In this document: one piece after another, positions 1 through 6,474 of the stretch
Numbering within the stretch: position 1 is the stretch's first letter
How the letters are laid out: each line of letters starts with the position of its first letter
Assembly: GCA_030623665.1 (NCBI GenBank)
Contig: JAUXLO010000024.1
Span: forward strand, 1-11,664
Length of the DNA stretch: 11,664 nt
Reading direction: 5' to 3'
From: Planctomycetota bacterium
GTDB lineage: Bacteria > Planctomycetota > Brocadiia > Brocadiales > Bathyanammoxibiaceae
Notes under the pieces: generated by a model
What the model was told of the DNA's origin: nothing
What the model saw: only the letters and a program-made list of their open reading frames with translations
The model's database searches: none
Made by a program: the position numbers and the translations under genes

Positions 1-2
1 AC

Positions 3-55
3 GTAGGGTAGGTCTCAACGTGCCGATGCGGACAGGTCTGAAGACCTGCCCCTAC
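3..55. repeat. MITE-like short palindromic repeat with terminal inverted repeats
   Basis: The ends form an imperfect inverted repeat. The left arm GTAGGGTAGGTCT (3-15) matches the reverse complement of the right arm AGACCTGCCCCTAC (42-55) with one gap and one mismatch. A second internal hairpin has arms at 30-38 and 44-52 with one mismatch. The core AGGTCT therefore occurs three times, at 10-15, 34-39 and, inverted, at 42-47. It has no coding capacity. Small GTAGGG-ended palindromes of this style are common dispersed intergenic repeats in environmental bacterial genomes. I infer the same here, but only one copy lies in the window and I cannot see a target-site duplication. Confidence 0.55.
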
Positions 56-95
56 AAAAAATACCTTGTGGTGACGCAGTGTGTGCTGCCTTGAT

Positions 96-128
96 GCACC
101 TTACAAACTACCCAACGATCGGGAGGGG
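96..128 (+). promoter_or_regulatory. Shared leader motif and RBS of TPR gene 1
   Basis: GCACCTTACAAACT at 96-109 is followed by CCCAA and the ribosome binding site GGGAGGGG at 121-128, two bases before the ATG at 131. The stretch GCACC(T/A)TACAAACT recurs upstream of the second TPR gene, and an ATACAAA version lies upstream of the third. In each case TACAAA sits 29-34 nt before the start codon. TACAAA resembles a -10 box (4 of 6 matches to TATAAT), but no convincing -35 is visible. It may be a promoter element or simply the remnant of a duplicated 5' region. Confidence 0.4.
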
Positions 129-130
129 TA

Positions 131-880
131 ATGACGGACATTAAAATATGGTCTGGAGAGTTTTTAATCCTTCTCTCAATAACTGCTGTTATCCTGATTG
201 GCTCACAAGATGCCCGGGCACAGGATGCCGCTGGATGGCTAAACAGAGGCGCGGACCTATCGGACTCGGGCAAGTACGAGGAGGCCATTAAATGCTACGA
301 CAAGGCGCTGGAGATTAACCCAAGGTATGATATGGCATGGTACAACAAGGGGGTGGCCCTACAGAACCTGGGCAGGTATGAGGAAGCGATTAAATGCTAC
401 GACAAGGCACTAACGATTAATTCAAAGCACCCCGACCTATGGACCAACAAGGGCTGGGTTCTAAGCCGGTTGGGCAGGGATCAGGAGGCCGTTGAATGCT
501 TTGACAAGGCGCTGGAGATTAACCCAAGGTATGGCATGGCATGGTCCAACAAGGGCTGGTCCCTGAACAAGTTGGGTAAGTATCAGGAGGCTCTTAAATG
601 CCTCGACAAGGCACTTAAGATCAACCCAAATGACGAACAGTCATGGTTCTGCAAGGGTTGGGCACTGGGTGAGTTAGATAGCTATCAGGAGGCCATCGAA
701 TGCTTTGACAGGTCACTGGAGATTGACCCAAGGTACGTCCCTCCATGGTGTGGCAAGGCTGCTGCTCTGGAAGCGCTGGGCAGGTCTCAGGAGTCCCTTG
801 AATGCTTCGAGAGGGCAATTGAAATTGACCCATTGGCCGTGCTCGCGACTCTAGAGGAAGTCGCACCGCAAGGAAAATAG
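131..880 (+). CDS. Exported TPR-repeat protein with six repeats
   Basis: This 249-residue protein probably binds other proteins outside the cytoplasmic membrane. Residues 11-25 form a hydrophobic segment (FLILLSITAVILIG) followed by A-R-A at 28-30, a plausible signal peptidase I site. From about residue 34 to 237 it is six consecutive 34-residue tetratricopeptide repeats with the usual W-N-K-G ... L-G ... Y-E-E-A ... A-L-E-I-(N/D)-P signature and no other domain. Every repeat carries a Cys in the second helix (KCYDKAL/ECFDKAL). The ATG at 131 is supported by GGGAGGGG just upstream and by the signal peptide beginning there. It is the shortest of three tandem paralogues and could be a shortened copy of the longer ones, although it has its own intact start and stop. 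The fold is certain; the partner and role are unknown. Confidence 0.85.
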   Translation: MTDIKIWSGEFLILLSITAVILIGSQDARAQDAAGWLNRGADLSDSGKYEEAIKCYDKALEINPRYDMAWYNKGVALQNLGRYEEAIKCYDKALTINSKHPDLWTNKGWVLSRLGRDQEAVECFDKALEINPRYGMAWSNKGWSLNKLGKYQEALKCLDKALKINPNDEQSWFCKGWALGELDSYQEAIECFDRSLEIDPRYVPPWCGKAAALEALGRSQESLECFERAIEIDPLAVLATLEEVAPQGK

Positions 881-915
881 CCCATCTATATGAAGGAAAA
901 GACAGCGTCTCATAA

Positions 916-960
916 GGTGTGTCTCGACGCACCATACAAACTCTCCAATAACCAGGAGAA
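916..960 (+). promoter_or_regulatory. Hairpin, shared leader motif and RBS of TPR gene 2
   Basis: GGTGTGTC at 916-923 and GACGCACC at 926-933 can pair with one G-T wobble, giving a small hairpin in the gap after the first TPR gene. It overlaps the leader motif GCACCATACAAACT (929-942), which is nearly identical to the one before TPR gene 1. AGGAGAA at 954-960 is a clear ribosome binding site for the ATG at 967. The hairpin lacks a T-run, so it is not a convincing intrinsic terminator. Whether genes 1 and 2 are co-transcribed is open. Confidence 0.35.
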
Positions 961-966
961 GTAACA

Positions 967-2277
967 ATGCACATTAAAATGTGTTCCAAAAAGTTCTTAA
1001 TCTTTTCTGCAATAACAGCCATTCTTCTAATCTGCCCACAAATCGCACAGGCAGAAAACGCCCCGGGATGGTACAACAAGGGCATTGACATGTTCAACGC
1101 GGGCAAGTATCAGGAGGCACTCGAGTGTTTCGACAAGGCATTGGAGATTGACCCGAAGCTGATGCAGGCGTGGACCAACAAGGGCGCGGTCATGCAGGTG
1201 TTGGGCAACTATCAGGAGGCCGTCAAGTGCTACGACAAGGCGCTGGAGATTGATCCAAAGTTTGCCACGGCATGGCTCAACAAGGGCAGCTCCCTGCAGA
1301 TGTCGGGTAAACCTCAGGAGGCCCTTGAATGCCTTGACAGGACATTGGATATTGATCCAAAGTTCTTCCAGGCATGGCTCGTCAAGGGGGTGATACTGGA
1401 TGACCTGGGCAGATATGAGGAAGCGGTTAAATGCTACGACACGGCACTAACGATTAATCCAAAGCACCTCGACGCATGGAGCGGCAAGGGCATGGCCCTA
1501 CAGAACCTGGACAGGTATCAAGAGGCCATTGAATGCTACGACAGGGCGCTGGAGATCGAACCAAACGACCTCGAAACACTGTACAACAGGGCCACATCCC
1601 TTAACCTGTTGGGTAATTATCAGGAGGCCGCTGAATCCTACACCAAGGTACTGGAGATTAACCCGCAGCTTGCCACGGCATGGAGTAACAAGGGTGGAGC
1701 CATGGTCGCGTTAGGCAACTTGCAAGAGGCCATGGAATGCTATGACAGGGCGCTTGAGATTGATCCCAATGACGTCATTTCCTGGTGCAGCAAGGGAACA
1801 ATCCTGGCAATGTCGGACAGGCATCAGGAGGCCCTTAAATGCTACAACAGGGCGCTTGAGATCGACCCGGAGTACGTCCTGGCATGGAAGTATAAGGCCA
1901 GGGTCCTGACATCCTTGGGCAGAGATAAGGAGTCCATCGAATGTTACGACAAGCTACTGGAGTTTGACCCAGACTACGCCGACACATGGTTCAACAAGGG
2001 TACGGCCCTGGTCAATTTGGGCAGGAACCAGGAGGCCCTTGAATGTTTCAACAGGGCACTTGAGATCGACCCGAAGGACCCCTGGGCGTGGAGCAGCAAG
2101 GGCTGGCTCCTGGGCAAAATGGGTATGACTCCCATTGAGGTGCTGTCATGCTATGAAAGGGCCCTGGAAATAGACCCCAAGCACGTGCCGGATTGGAGCA
2201 AAGACAACAACATACCCCTCTCAGAACTGCCCGAATACAAAGAGGCAAAGAGCGCAGTAGACGGACAGGGAGAGTAG
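967..2277 (+). CDS. Exported TPR-repeat protein with eleven repeats
   Basis: This 436-residue paralogue of the gene before it has the same build. It has a basic start, a hydrophobic stretch at 10-23 (FLIFSAITAILLIC) and A-Q-A at 27-29 as probable signal peptidase I site. Eleven consecutive TPRs then run from about 32 to 407, followed by a short polar tail of about 29 residues that may cap the superhelix. Ten repeats have 34 residues. The eleventh has one extra residue in the loop between its helices (GKMGMTPIEVL). Ten of eleven repeats have Cys before the aromatic residue of helix B; repeat 6 has Ser instead. The ATG at 967 is set by AGGAGAA and by the signal peptide. The first coding bases (ACATTAAAAT) match those of gene 1, so the two are recent duplicates. 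An export-associated scaffold or chaperone-like role is inferred; no substrate is indicated. Confidence 0.87.
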   Translation: MHIKMCSKKFLIFSAITAILLICPQIAQAENAPGWYNKGIDMFNAGKYQEALECFDKALEIDPKLMQAWTNKGAVMQVLGNYQEAVKCYDKALEIDPKFATAWLNKGSSLQMSGKPQEALECLDRTLDIDPKFFQAWLVKGVILDDLGRYEEAVKCYDTALTINPKHLDAWSGKGMALQNLDRYQEAIECYDRALEIEPNDLETLYNRATSLNLLGNYQEAAESYTKVLEINPQLATAWSNKGGAMVALGNLQEAMECYDRALEIDPNDVISWCSKGTILAMSDRHQEALKCYNRALEIDPEYVLAWKYKARVLTSLGRDKESIECYDKLLEFDPDYADTWFNKGTALVNLGRNQEALECFNRALEIDPKDPWAWSSKGWLLGKMGMTPIEVLSCYERALEIDPKHVPDWSKDNNIPLSELPEYKEAKSAVDGQGE

Positions 2278-2294
2278 CGCCACGTTCAAAAAAG

Positions 2295-2331
2295 TTGACT
2301 ACCGTCAGACCGGCATCAATTATATTGATGC
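2295..2331 (+). promoter_or_regulatory. Candidate sigma70-type promoter with operator-like palindrome
   Basis: TTGACT (2295-2300, 5 of 6 matches to the -35 consensus) is followed 17 bases later by AATTAT (2318-2323, 4 of 6 to the -10 consensus). A perfect palindrome overlaps this -10: GCATCAAT (2313-2320), spacer TAT, ATTGATGC (2324-2331). The site lies in the 123-base gap before the third TPR gene. The arrangement resembles a promoter with a repressor or dimeric-regulator site over the -10, but promoter consensus in this lineage is uncertain and no second copy of the palindrome was seen. Confidence 0.4.
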
Positions 2332-2365
2332 GGCGGTGTGACGATGTGAAGTTCTACATACACTT

Positions 2366-2392
2366 ATACAAAATCCATTAAGGCTCAGGAGA
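2366..2392 (+). promoter_or_regulatory. Shared leader motif and RBS of TPR gene 3
   Basis: ATACAAAATCCATTAA at 2366-2381 aligns with ATACAAACTCTCCAATAA before TPR gene 2. CAGGAGA at 2386-2392 followed by GGTAACT matches the CAGGAGA and TAACA before that gene's start. The block is thus a third copy of the leader found at the other two paralogues, with an RBS 8 nt before the ATG at 2401. Confidence 0.4.
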
Positions 2393-2400
2393 CGGTAACT

Positions 2401-3729
2401 ATGCGCGTCAATACATGGTTTCGCAGGTTCTTAATATTAACCGCAGCAACGGCTATCATCCTGATAGGGCAGCAAGTCGCTCAGGCGGAGACTGCAAGGG
2501 AATGGTTCGACAAGGGCATGGACCTGACCGATGTAGGCATGTATGAAGAGGCCCTTGAGGCATACGACAAGGCGCTGGAGCTAGACCCAAACGACGCCAT
2601 TGCATGGAACAACAAGGGTCTGGTCTTTAGCGACATGGATAGATACCGGGAGGCCATTGAGTGCTACGACAGGGCGCTGGAGATTGACCCGAACGATGCC
2701 ATGCCATGGAATAACAAGGGCCTGGCCCTGCACATGTTAAACATGGACCAGGAGGCCATCGAATGCTTCGATAAGGCCATCAAGATTAACCCGAGGTACT
2801 TCAGGGCGTTGAGCGCCAAGGGCTCGAGCCTGAAGAGCATGGGCAGGGCCCAGGAGGCGCTTAAATACTCCGACAAGGCGCTTGAGGTCTCCCCGGATTT
2901 CGCGCCGGCATGGTGCGGCAGGGCCGATATTCTGGTAATGTTGGACAGGCAGCAGGAGGCCCTTGAATGCTATGACAAGTCGATGGAGCTTGACCCGAAT
3001 TTCATCCTGGGATGGTACGGGAAGGCCCTGCTACTGAGCAAACTGGGCAGGGACGAGGAGGCCATTAGCTTCTATGACCGGACGCTCAAGATGGACCCCA
3101 ATCTCTCTGAGGTGTGGGCCAACAAGGGCATGTCTTTCTACACCTTGGGCAGATACGAAGAGGCCATTGAGTGCTTCGACAAGGCGCTTGATATCAACCC
3201 GAACGAATCCATGGCACTGGCCGGTAAGGGACATACTCTGGTGGCGTCGGGTAAGCCTGAAGAAGCCATTGGGTACTTCGACAGGGCGCTTGAGGTTAAA
3301 CCAGATAACTTCGCCACGTGGTCCGGGAAAGGCGCGGCCCTGCAGGAACTGGACAGGAATGATGAGGCTATTGAGTGCTATGACAAGGCGCTTGAGATAT
3401 ATCCAAAACTCGCTTGGACATGGAATAAAAAGGGTTATGCGCTGGTGATGCAGGAGAAATATCAAGAGGCCCTCAATTGCTTCAACAAGGCTATTGAAAT
3501 CGACCCGAATGGCGCTGAGGGATGGTTCAACAAGGGCATGACACTGGCCACGTTAGAGAAGAACCAGGAGGCCATCGAATGCTTCGACAAGGCAATCGAG
3601 ATCGATCAAAACTATGCCGATGCATGGTTCAGCAAGGCTATAACGCTTGAAGACCTGGGGCGGCCCGAAGAGGCTGAGGAATGTTTTATCAAGGCCGAAG
3701 AACTTGACCCGATGTACATGTTTTTTTAG
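2401..3729 (+). CDS. Exported TPR-repeat protein with twelve repeats
   Basis: This is the third and longest tandem paralogue, 442 residues. The N-terminus has Arg at 2, 8 and 9, a hydrophobic core at 10-23 (FLILTAATAIILIG) and A-Q-A at 27-29, a likely signal peptidase I site. The rest is twelve 34-residue TPRs from about residue 31 to the end, so the stack finishes with no separate capping tail (final residues MYMFF). Eight of twelve repeats keep the helix-B Cys; repeats 1, 4, 6 and 8 have Ala, Tyr, Phe and Tyr. The start is fixed by AGGAGA 8 nt upstream. It has its own candidate promoter and ends about 30 bases before the convergent phosphatase gene. The repeats diverge more from each other here than in gene 1. 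The function is unknown beyond probable protein-protein scaffolding outside the membrane. Confidence 0.87.
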   Translation: MRVNTWFRRFLILTAATAIILIGQQVAQAETAREWFDKGMDLTDVGMYEEALEAYDKALELDPNDAIAWNNKGLVFSDMDRYREAIECYDRALEIDPNDAMPWNNKGLALHMLNMDQEAIECFDKAIKINPRYFRALSAKGSSLKSMGRAQEALKYSDKALEVSPDFAPAWCGRADILVMLDRQQEALECYDKSMELDPNFILGWYGKALLLSKLGRDEEAISFYDRTLKMDPNLSEVWANKGMSFYTLGRYEEAIECFDKALDINPNESMALAGKGHTLVASGKPEEAIGYFDRALEVKPDNFATWSGKGAALQELDRNDEAIECYDKALEIYPKLAWTWNKKGYALVMQEKYQEALNCFNKAIEIDPNGAEGWFNKGMTLATLEKNQEAIECFDKAIEIDQNYADAWFSKAITLEDLGRPEEAEECFIKAEELDPMYMFF

Positions 3730-3761
3730 TCAACAAGGGCTGGACAGGCGGACGGAAGGAT

Positions 3762-4211
3762 TTATTTTGCGAGTTTTTTTGCGTATCTGATTACAACCTC
3801 TTCCTGCTCTACGGTCTCGATGGAGCCGGGGCGCTTCCTGCGCACCTCGTTGATGGCCTTTTTGGCGCTGTAGCCCCCGTGCACCAGGTAGCAGGCAAGC
3901 ATGGTGCCAGTCCTGCCTATACCCGCACCGCAGTGAACCACCACCTTTTTGCCCATCTCCTTCATCCTGACGGCAAATTCTACAAACTCGTCAATCTGTC
4001 CAAGGGAAGGTGCGGTCAGGTCTTCGATGGGGACGTGCTTATACTCAAAACCAAATTCCTCGATGAAGGCATTATTGAGGGGATTTTCGGTAAGGGATAC
4101 TATTGCGTCTATATCGCATTCTTTGAGGGACTCAAAATCGTTTATCGTAGAGGCGGGCCACGCCATACCGGCTATCTCATCCCGCAAAAGCCAGCTAAAG
4201 TTCCTGGGCAT
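3762..4211 (-). CDS. DUSP23-like atypical dual-specificity protein phosphatase
   Basis: This is a small stand-alone cysteine phosphatase. The P-loop is HCGAGIGRTGT with catalytic Cys94 and Arg100 (C-x5-R), and Asp64 in IEDLTAPS sits where the general acid is expected. Residues NFSW near the start, VSLTE at 38-42, TMLACYLV at 103-110 and RPGSIET-EQE at 127-136 match, from memory, vertebrate DUSP23/VHZ, itself about 150 residues long. The protein should remove phosphate from Tyr or Ser/Thr, though related enzymes can act on non-protein substrates. I chose ATG 4211 (149 residues) because GAGGT at 4220-4224 is spaced 8 nt before it. A GTG at 4226 would add five residues but has no RBS. It follows the HIT gene by about 31 bases and is probably the last gene of the operon. 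There is no signal peptide, so it is cytoplasmic. Confidence 0.9.
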   Translation of the reverse strand: MPRNFSWLLRDEIAGMAWPASTINDFESLKECDIDAIVSLTENPLNNAFIEEFGFEYKHVPIEDLTAPSLGQIDEFVEFAVRMKEMGKKVVVHCGAGIGRTGTMLACYLVHGGYSAKKAINEVRRKRPGSIETVEQEEVVIRYAKKLAK

Positions 4212-4242
4212 ACCTATGGACCTCACAATATCATTTATTTAA

Positions 4243-4659
4243 CTACTCTCCCAGGGCCTTAAGGATGCCCCACTGCATTCTATCTATCTCACCCTCGGAA
4301 TACCTACCCTGCCTCCAACCAAAGTGGAACCCGTCGTTCTTATGTCTCGGGATTATATGAACGTGTACGTGGGGGACGGTCTGCCCGGCGCAGGGCTTGT
4401 TCGTCTGGAAGACGTTCAGGCCGTCTGCGTTGGTGACCTCAGTAACGGCCTTGGCCAGGGGTGGTACCATTTCCATCACCTTGCCCAGCTCTTTTCCAGG
4501 GATATCCATTACGGTCTCGTAGTGTTTCCTGGGTACAACAAGGATGTGGCCATGGTTCACCGGATTTATGTCCAGAAAGGCTACTGCCTTTTTGTCCTCT
4601 ATGAGCTTGGTTGCCGGTAGCTCTCCATTGACAATCTTACAGAACACACATGCCTTCAT
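4243..4659 (-). CDS. HIT-family nucleotide hydrolase/transferase
   Basis: This 138-residue histidine-triad protein hydrolyses or transfers nucleotidyl groups from substrates such as AMP-lysine-type or dinucleoside polyphosphates; the true substrate cannot be read from sequence. The triad HVHVHII at 97-103 gives His97, His99 (expected nucleophile) and His101. The conserved PVNHGHILVVPRKH (33-46) is present. Cys4, Cys7, His46 and His97 form the zinc site known in HIT proteins with an N-terminal C-x2-C. The ATG at 4659 overlaps the rplQ stop by four bases (ATGA), so translation is likely coupled. Presence of a HIT gene directly after rplQ places it under the ribosomal operon's control. The length is normal for bacterial HIT proteins and no residue appears missing. 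Confidence 0.93.
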   Translation of the reverse strand: MKACVFCKIVNGELPATKLIEDKKAVAFLDINPVNHGHILVVPRKHYETVMDIPGKELGKVMEMVPPLAKAVTEVTNADGLNVFQTNKPCAGQTVPHVHVHIIPRHKNDGFHFGWRQGRYSEGEIDRMQWGILKALGE

Positions 4660-5450
4660 TCCGCATCTTCTTTCTGTTTCTTCTGTGCCTCTTGTTTTGC
4701 CTGCGGTTTCTTGGTTTCCCGTGTTTTCTGGGTTTTCACTTCGGTCTTTTCTTCGACCTTCTTGCCTGCGGCTGAAGGGCGGGCGGAAGGCTTCTCGGCC
4801 TTTTTTTCTTTGGTCTGTGCCGCTTCAGCCTTTGCTTCACCGGTCTTTGCCGCCCGGGGCTTTCTCCGCCCGGGTTTCTTTGGTTCTACCTTCGGCGCCT
4901 CTGGTTTTGCCTCAACTACTTCTTCCTTGTATTCCTCTCCGGCGGCCTCAACCAGTTCAAAGATAACCCTGTTTGCATTGTCCCCCAAACGGTTTCCCAC
5001 CAGGCGGAGTTTTCTGTCTACACCCTCCATCTTATATTCCAACTCGGGGATCTTGCCTACCTTACCACCCGTAAGCACACCCAATCTGCTCCCGGAGAGA
5101 CGGATTATCCTGGTATAACCCCCATTTCTAGTCAAATATCTTTGGGCTATGCCCCCGTCTTCCCGCCACTTGCCCTCACCCATCAGCTTCTTGGTCAACT
5201 CCTTATCCTGGAGCTTTGACAAGACCATACGATAATAATGGACATAAGCGGGCCTGTCTGTGTCCCTCTTTGAGACGGCCTTTCTTGAAAGGGTGATTAG
5301 CCTCTCTACAAACGGTCTTACCTCCTTAGCCTTGGGCATAGTAGTAATAATTCTACCGTGGGTAAACAGGCTTGCAGCCAGATTACGACGCAAAGCAAGC
5401 CTGTGGCTCGAGGTCCTGCTCAGATGTCTCCCTCTAACTCTATGCCTCAT
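4656..5450 (-). CDS. rplQ: Large ribosomal subunit protein bL17 with insertion and long C-terminal tail
   Basis: L17 lies near the exit of the peptide tunnel in the large subunit. Residues 1-118 follow the family closely: MRHR..GR.L.R.SSHR at the start, TTMPKAKEVRPFVE at 36-49, and RNGGYTRIIRLS at 108-119. Where typical L17 continues directly into RxGDNA, this protein inserts about 33 residues (120-152) before GNRLGDNANRVIFELVEA (152-169). From about 171 to 264 it is a low-complexity tail rich in Lys, Ala, Glu and Pro, predicted disordered. Total length is 264 against roughly 120-130 in E. coli. The ATG at 5450 lies inside the end of rpoA (11-nt overlap), with AAAAGG as a modest RBS. Tails of this kind are, as I recall, frequent in planctomycete L17; the tail's role is unknown. 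Confidence 0.95.
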   Translation of the reverse strand: MRHRVRGRHLSRTSSHRLALRRNLAASLFTHGRIITTMPKAKEVRPFVERLITLSRKAVSKRDTDRPAYVHYYRMVLSKLQDKELTKKLMGEGKWREDGGIAQRYLTRNGGYTRIIRLSGSRLGVLTGGKVGKIPELEYKMEGVDRKLRLVGNRLGDNANRVIFELVEAAGEEYKEEVVEAKPEAPKVEPKKPGRRKPRAAKTGEAKAEAAQTKEKKAEKPSARPSAAGKKVEEKTEVKTQKTRETKKPQAKQEAQKKQKEDAE

Positions 5451-6459
5451 GCGTACCAGCCTTTTCTTTATTCTTCATGCCAAAAGACAAGCCAAGCTGT
5501 GCCAGTTTTTTCTTGACCTCTTTCAGTGTCGTCCTTCCAAAGTTCCTTATCGACAGCACCTCGTCTTCTGTAAGAGACACCAGTTCCCCTATCGTCTTTA
5601 TGTTTGCCGCCTCAAGACAATTGGATGCGCGCACAGAGAGGTCAAGGTCCGTGACTAGTTTATCCAGTTTTGCCTGAAGTTCGTCTGTTATCTCACCCTT
5701 CGGCTCGGCAACTTCCAGATCGGGCCTCACGTCTAAACGCGGCAGCTCACGCCCTACGTCAAAATACTGTATAAAGGGGTTGAGATGCTTTCTAAATATC
5801 TTGGCCGCCTCCACCATCGCCATTTCCGGAGCGACGATACCGTTGGTCCATATCTCCATAATCAGCTTGTCGTAGTTTGTCTTCCTGCCTACCCGGGTAT
5901 CCTCTGTGTGAAACTTAACCTTTCTAACAGGAGAAAATACGGAATCAACGGTAACCAGACCTATCTCCGGTTCCTCCGGCTCATTTTCTTCAGCCGTTAC
6001 GTAGCCGCGTCCCTTTTTCACCTCCATCTCAACCTCAAAATCCACGTTATCAGAAAGAGTCGCTATATGAAGGTCAGGATTTACTATCTCGGCGTCACCT
6101 TCCGTTATAATGTCTTTCGCCTTTACCTCACCCTTCTTACGGGCGTCTATCTTGATCTTTCTCGGCTGGTCATCTTGAAGCTTTATGATAATGGATTTGA
6201 TGTTGAGTATAATGTCTGTTGCATCCTCAACGATTCCAGGGATGTGGGTAAACTCATGCTTTATCCCCTTGAACCTCACGCAAGTAACGGCACTACCCTC
6301 CAGGGACGACAGCAAAACTCTTCGGAGGCTGTTACCAATGGTAATCCCGTAGCCTCTCTCAAAGGGTTCTGCGGTAAATTTCCCGTACGTATCGGTCAAC
6401 GTCTCCTGGTCTACTGTAATGCGAGTCGGTAGTTCAAAACCTCTCCACCGAATTCGCAT
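5440..6459 (-). CDS. rpoA: DNA-directed RNA polymerase alpha subunit
   Basis: The alpha subunit dimerises to start RNA polymerase assembly and contacts promoter UP elements and activators. Residues 1 to about 235 form the N-terminal dimerisation domain (RGYGITIGNSLRRVLLSSLEG region at 36-55; NPFIQYFDVGREL at 227-239). A linker of about 30 residues leads to the C-terminal helix-hairpin-helix domain at about 270-328. There, LSVRASNCLEAANI places Arg277 and Asn280 at the DNA-contact positions equivalent to E. coli Arg265 and Asn268. An acidic insert (AEENEPEEPE, 156-165) follows GRGYV. I start at ATG 6459, giving 339 residues, because GGGAGGT at 6464-6470 is its RBS. The GTG at 6465 overlaps that RBS and is unlikely to be used. 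The gene follows rpsD after a gap of about 68 bases containing a stem-loop and overlaps rplQ. Confidence 0.97.
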   Translation of the reverse strand: MRIRWRGFELPTRITVDQETLTDTYGKFTAEPFERGYGITIGNSLRRVLLSSLEGSAVTCVRFKGIKHEFTHIPGIVEDATDIILNIKSIIIKLQDDQPRKIKIDARKKGEVKAKDIITEGDAEIVNPDLHIATLSDNVDFEVEMEVKKGRGYVTAEENEPEEPEIGLVTVDSVFSPVRKVKFHTEDTRVGRKTNYDKLIMEIWTNGIVAPEMAMVEAAKIFRKHLNPFIQYFDVGRELPRLDVRPDLEVAEPKGEITDELQAKLDKLVTDLDLSVRASNCLEAANIKTIGELVSLTEDEVLSIRNFGRTTLKEVKKKLAQLGLSFGMKNKEKAGTHEA

Positions 6460-6474
6460 ATGCACCTCCCATCT

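Noticed and set aside
916..933. Intrinsic terminator after TPR gene 1
   Set aside because: A small hairpin exists but has a G-T wobble and no following T-run, so it is listed only as leader structure.
3031..3465. Open frames on both strands within TPR gene 3 (also at 621-1106 and 52-288 opposite TPR gene 1 and the gene 2 leader)
   Set aside because: Repetitive TPR codons create long stop-free shadows. Similarity between the 52-288 and 621-1106 antisense frames simply reflects duplication of the sense genes' leader and signal peptide.
131..3729. Possible multiheme cytochrome or Sel1-type proteins in the left cluster
   Set aside because: The many cysteines are single, never CxxCH, and the repeat length is 34 residues with TPR consensus, not the longer Sel1 repeat.
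3730..3761. Possible bidirectional terminator between TPR gene 3 and the phosphatase
   Set aside because: The convergent gap is 32 bases and I could not form a convincing GC-rich stem with a T-run. The T-stretches belong to coding ends.
5785..6432. Long open frame antisense to rpoA (215 codons)
   Set aside because: It lies wholly opposite an unambiguous rpoA, and its translation shows no family motif. It is an out-of-frame shadow.
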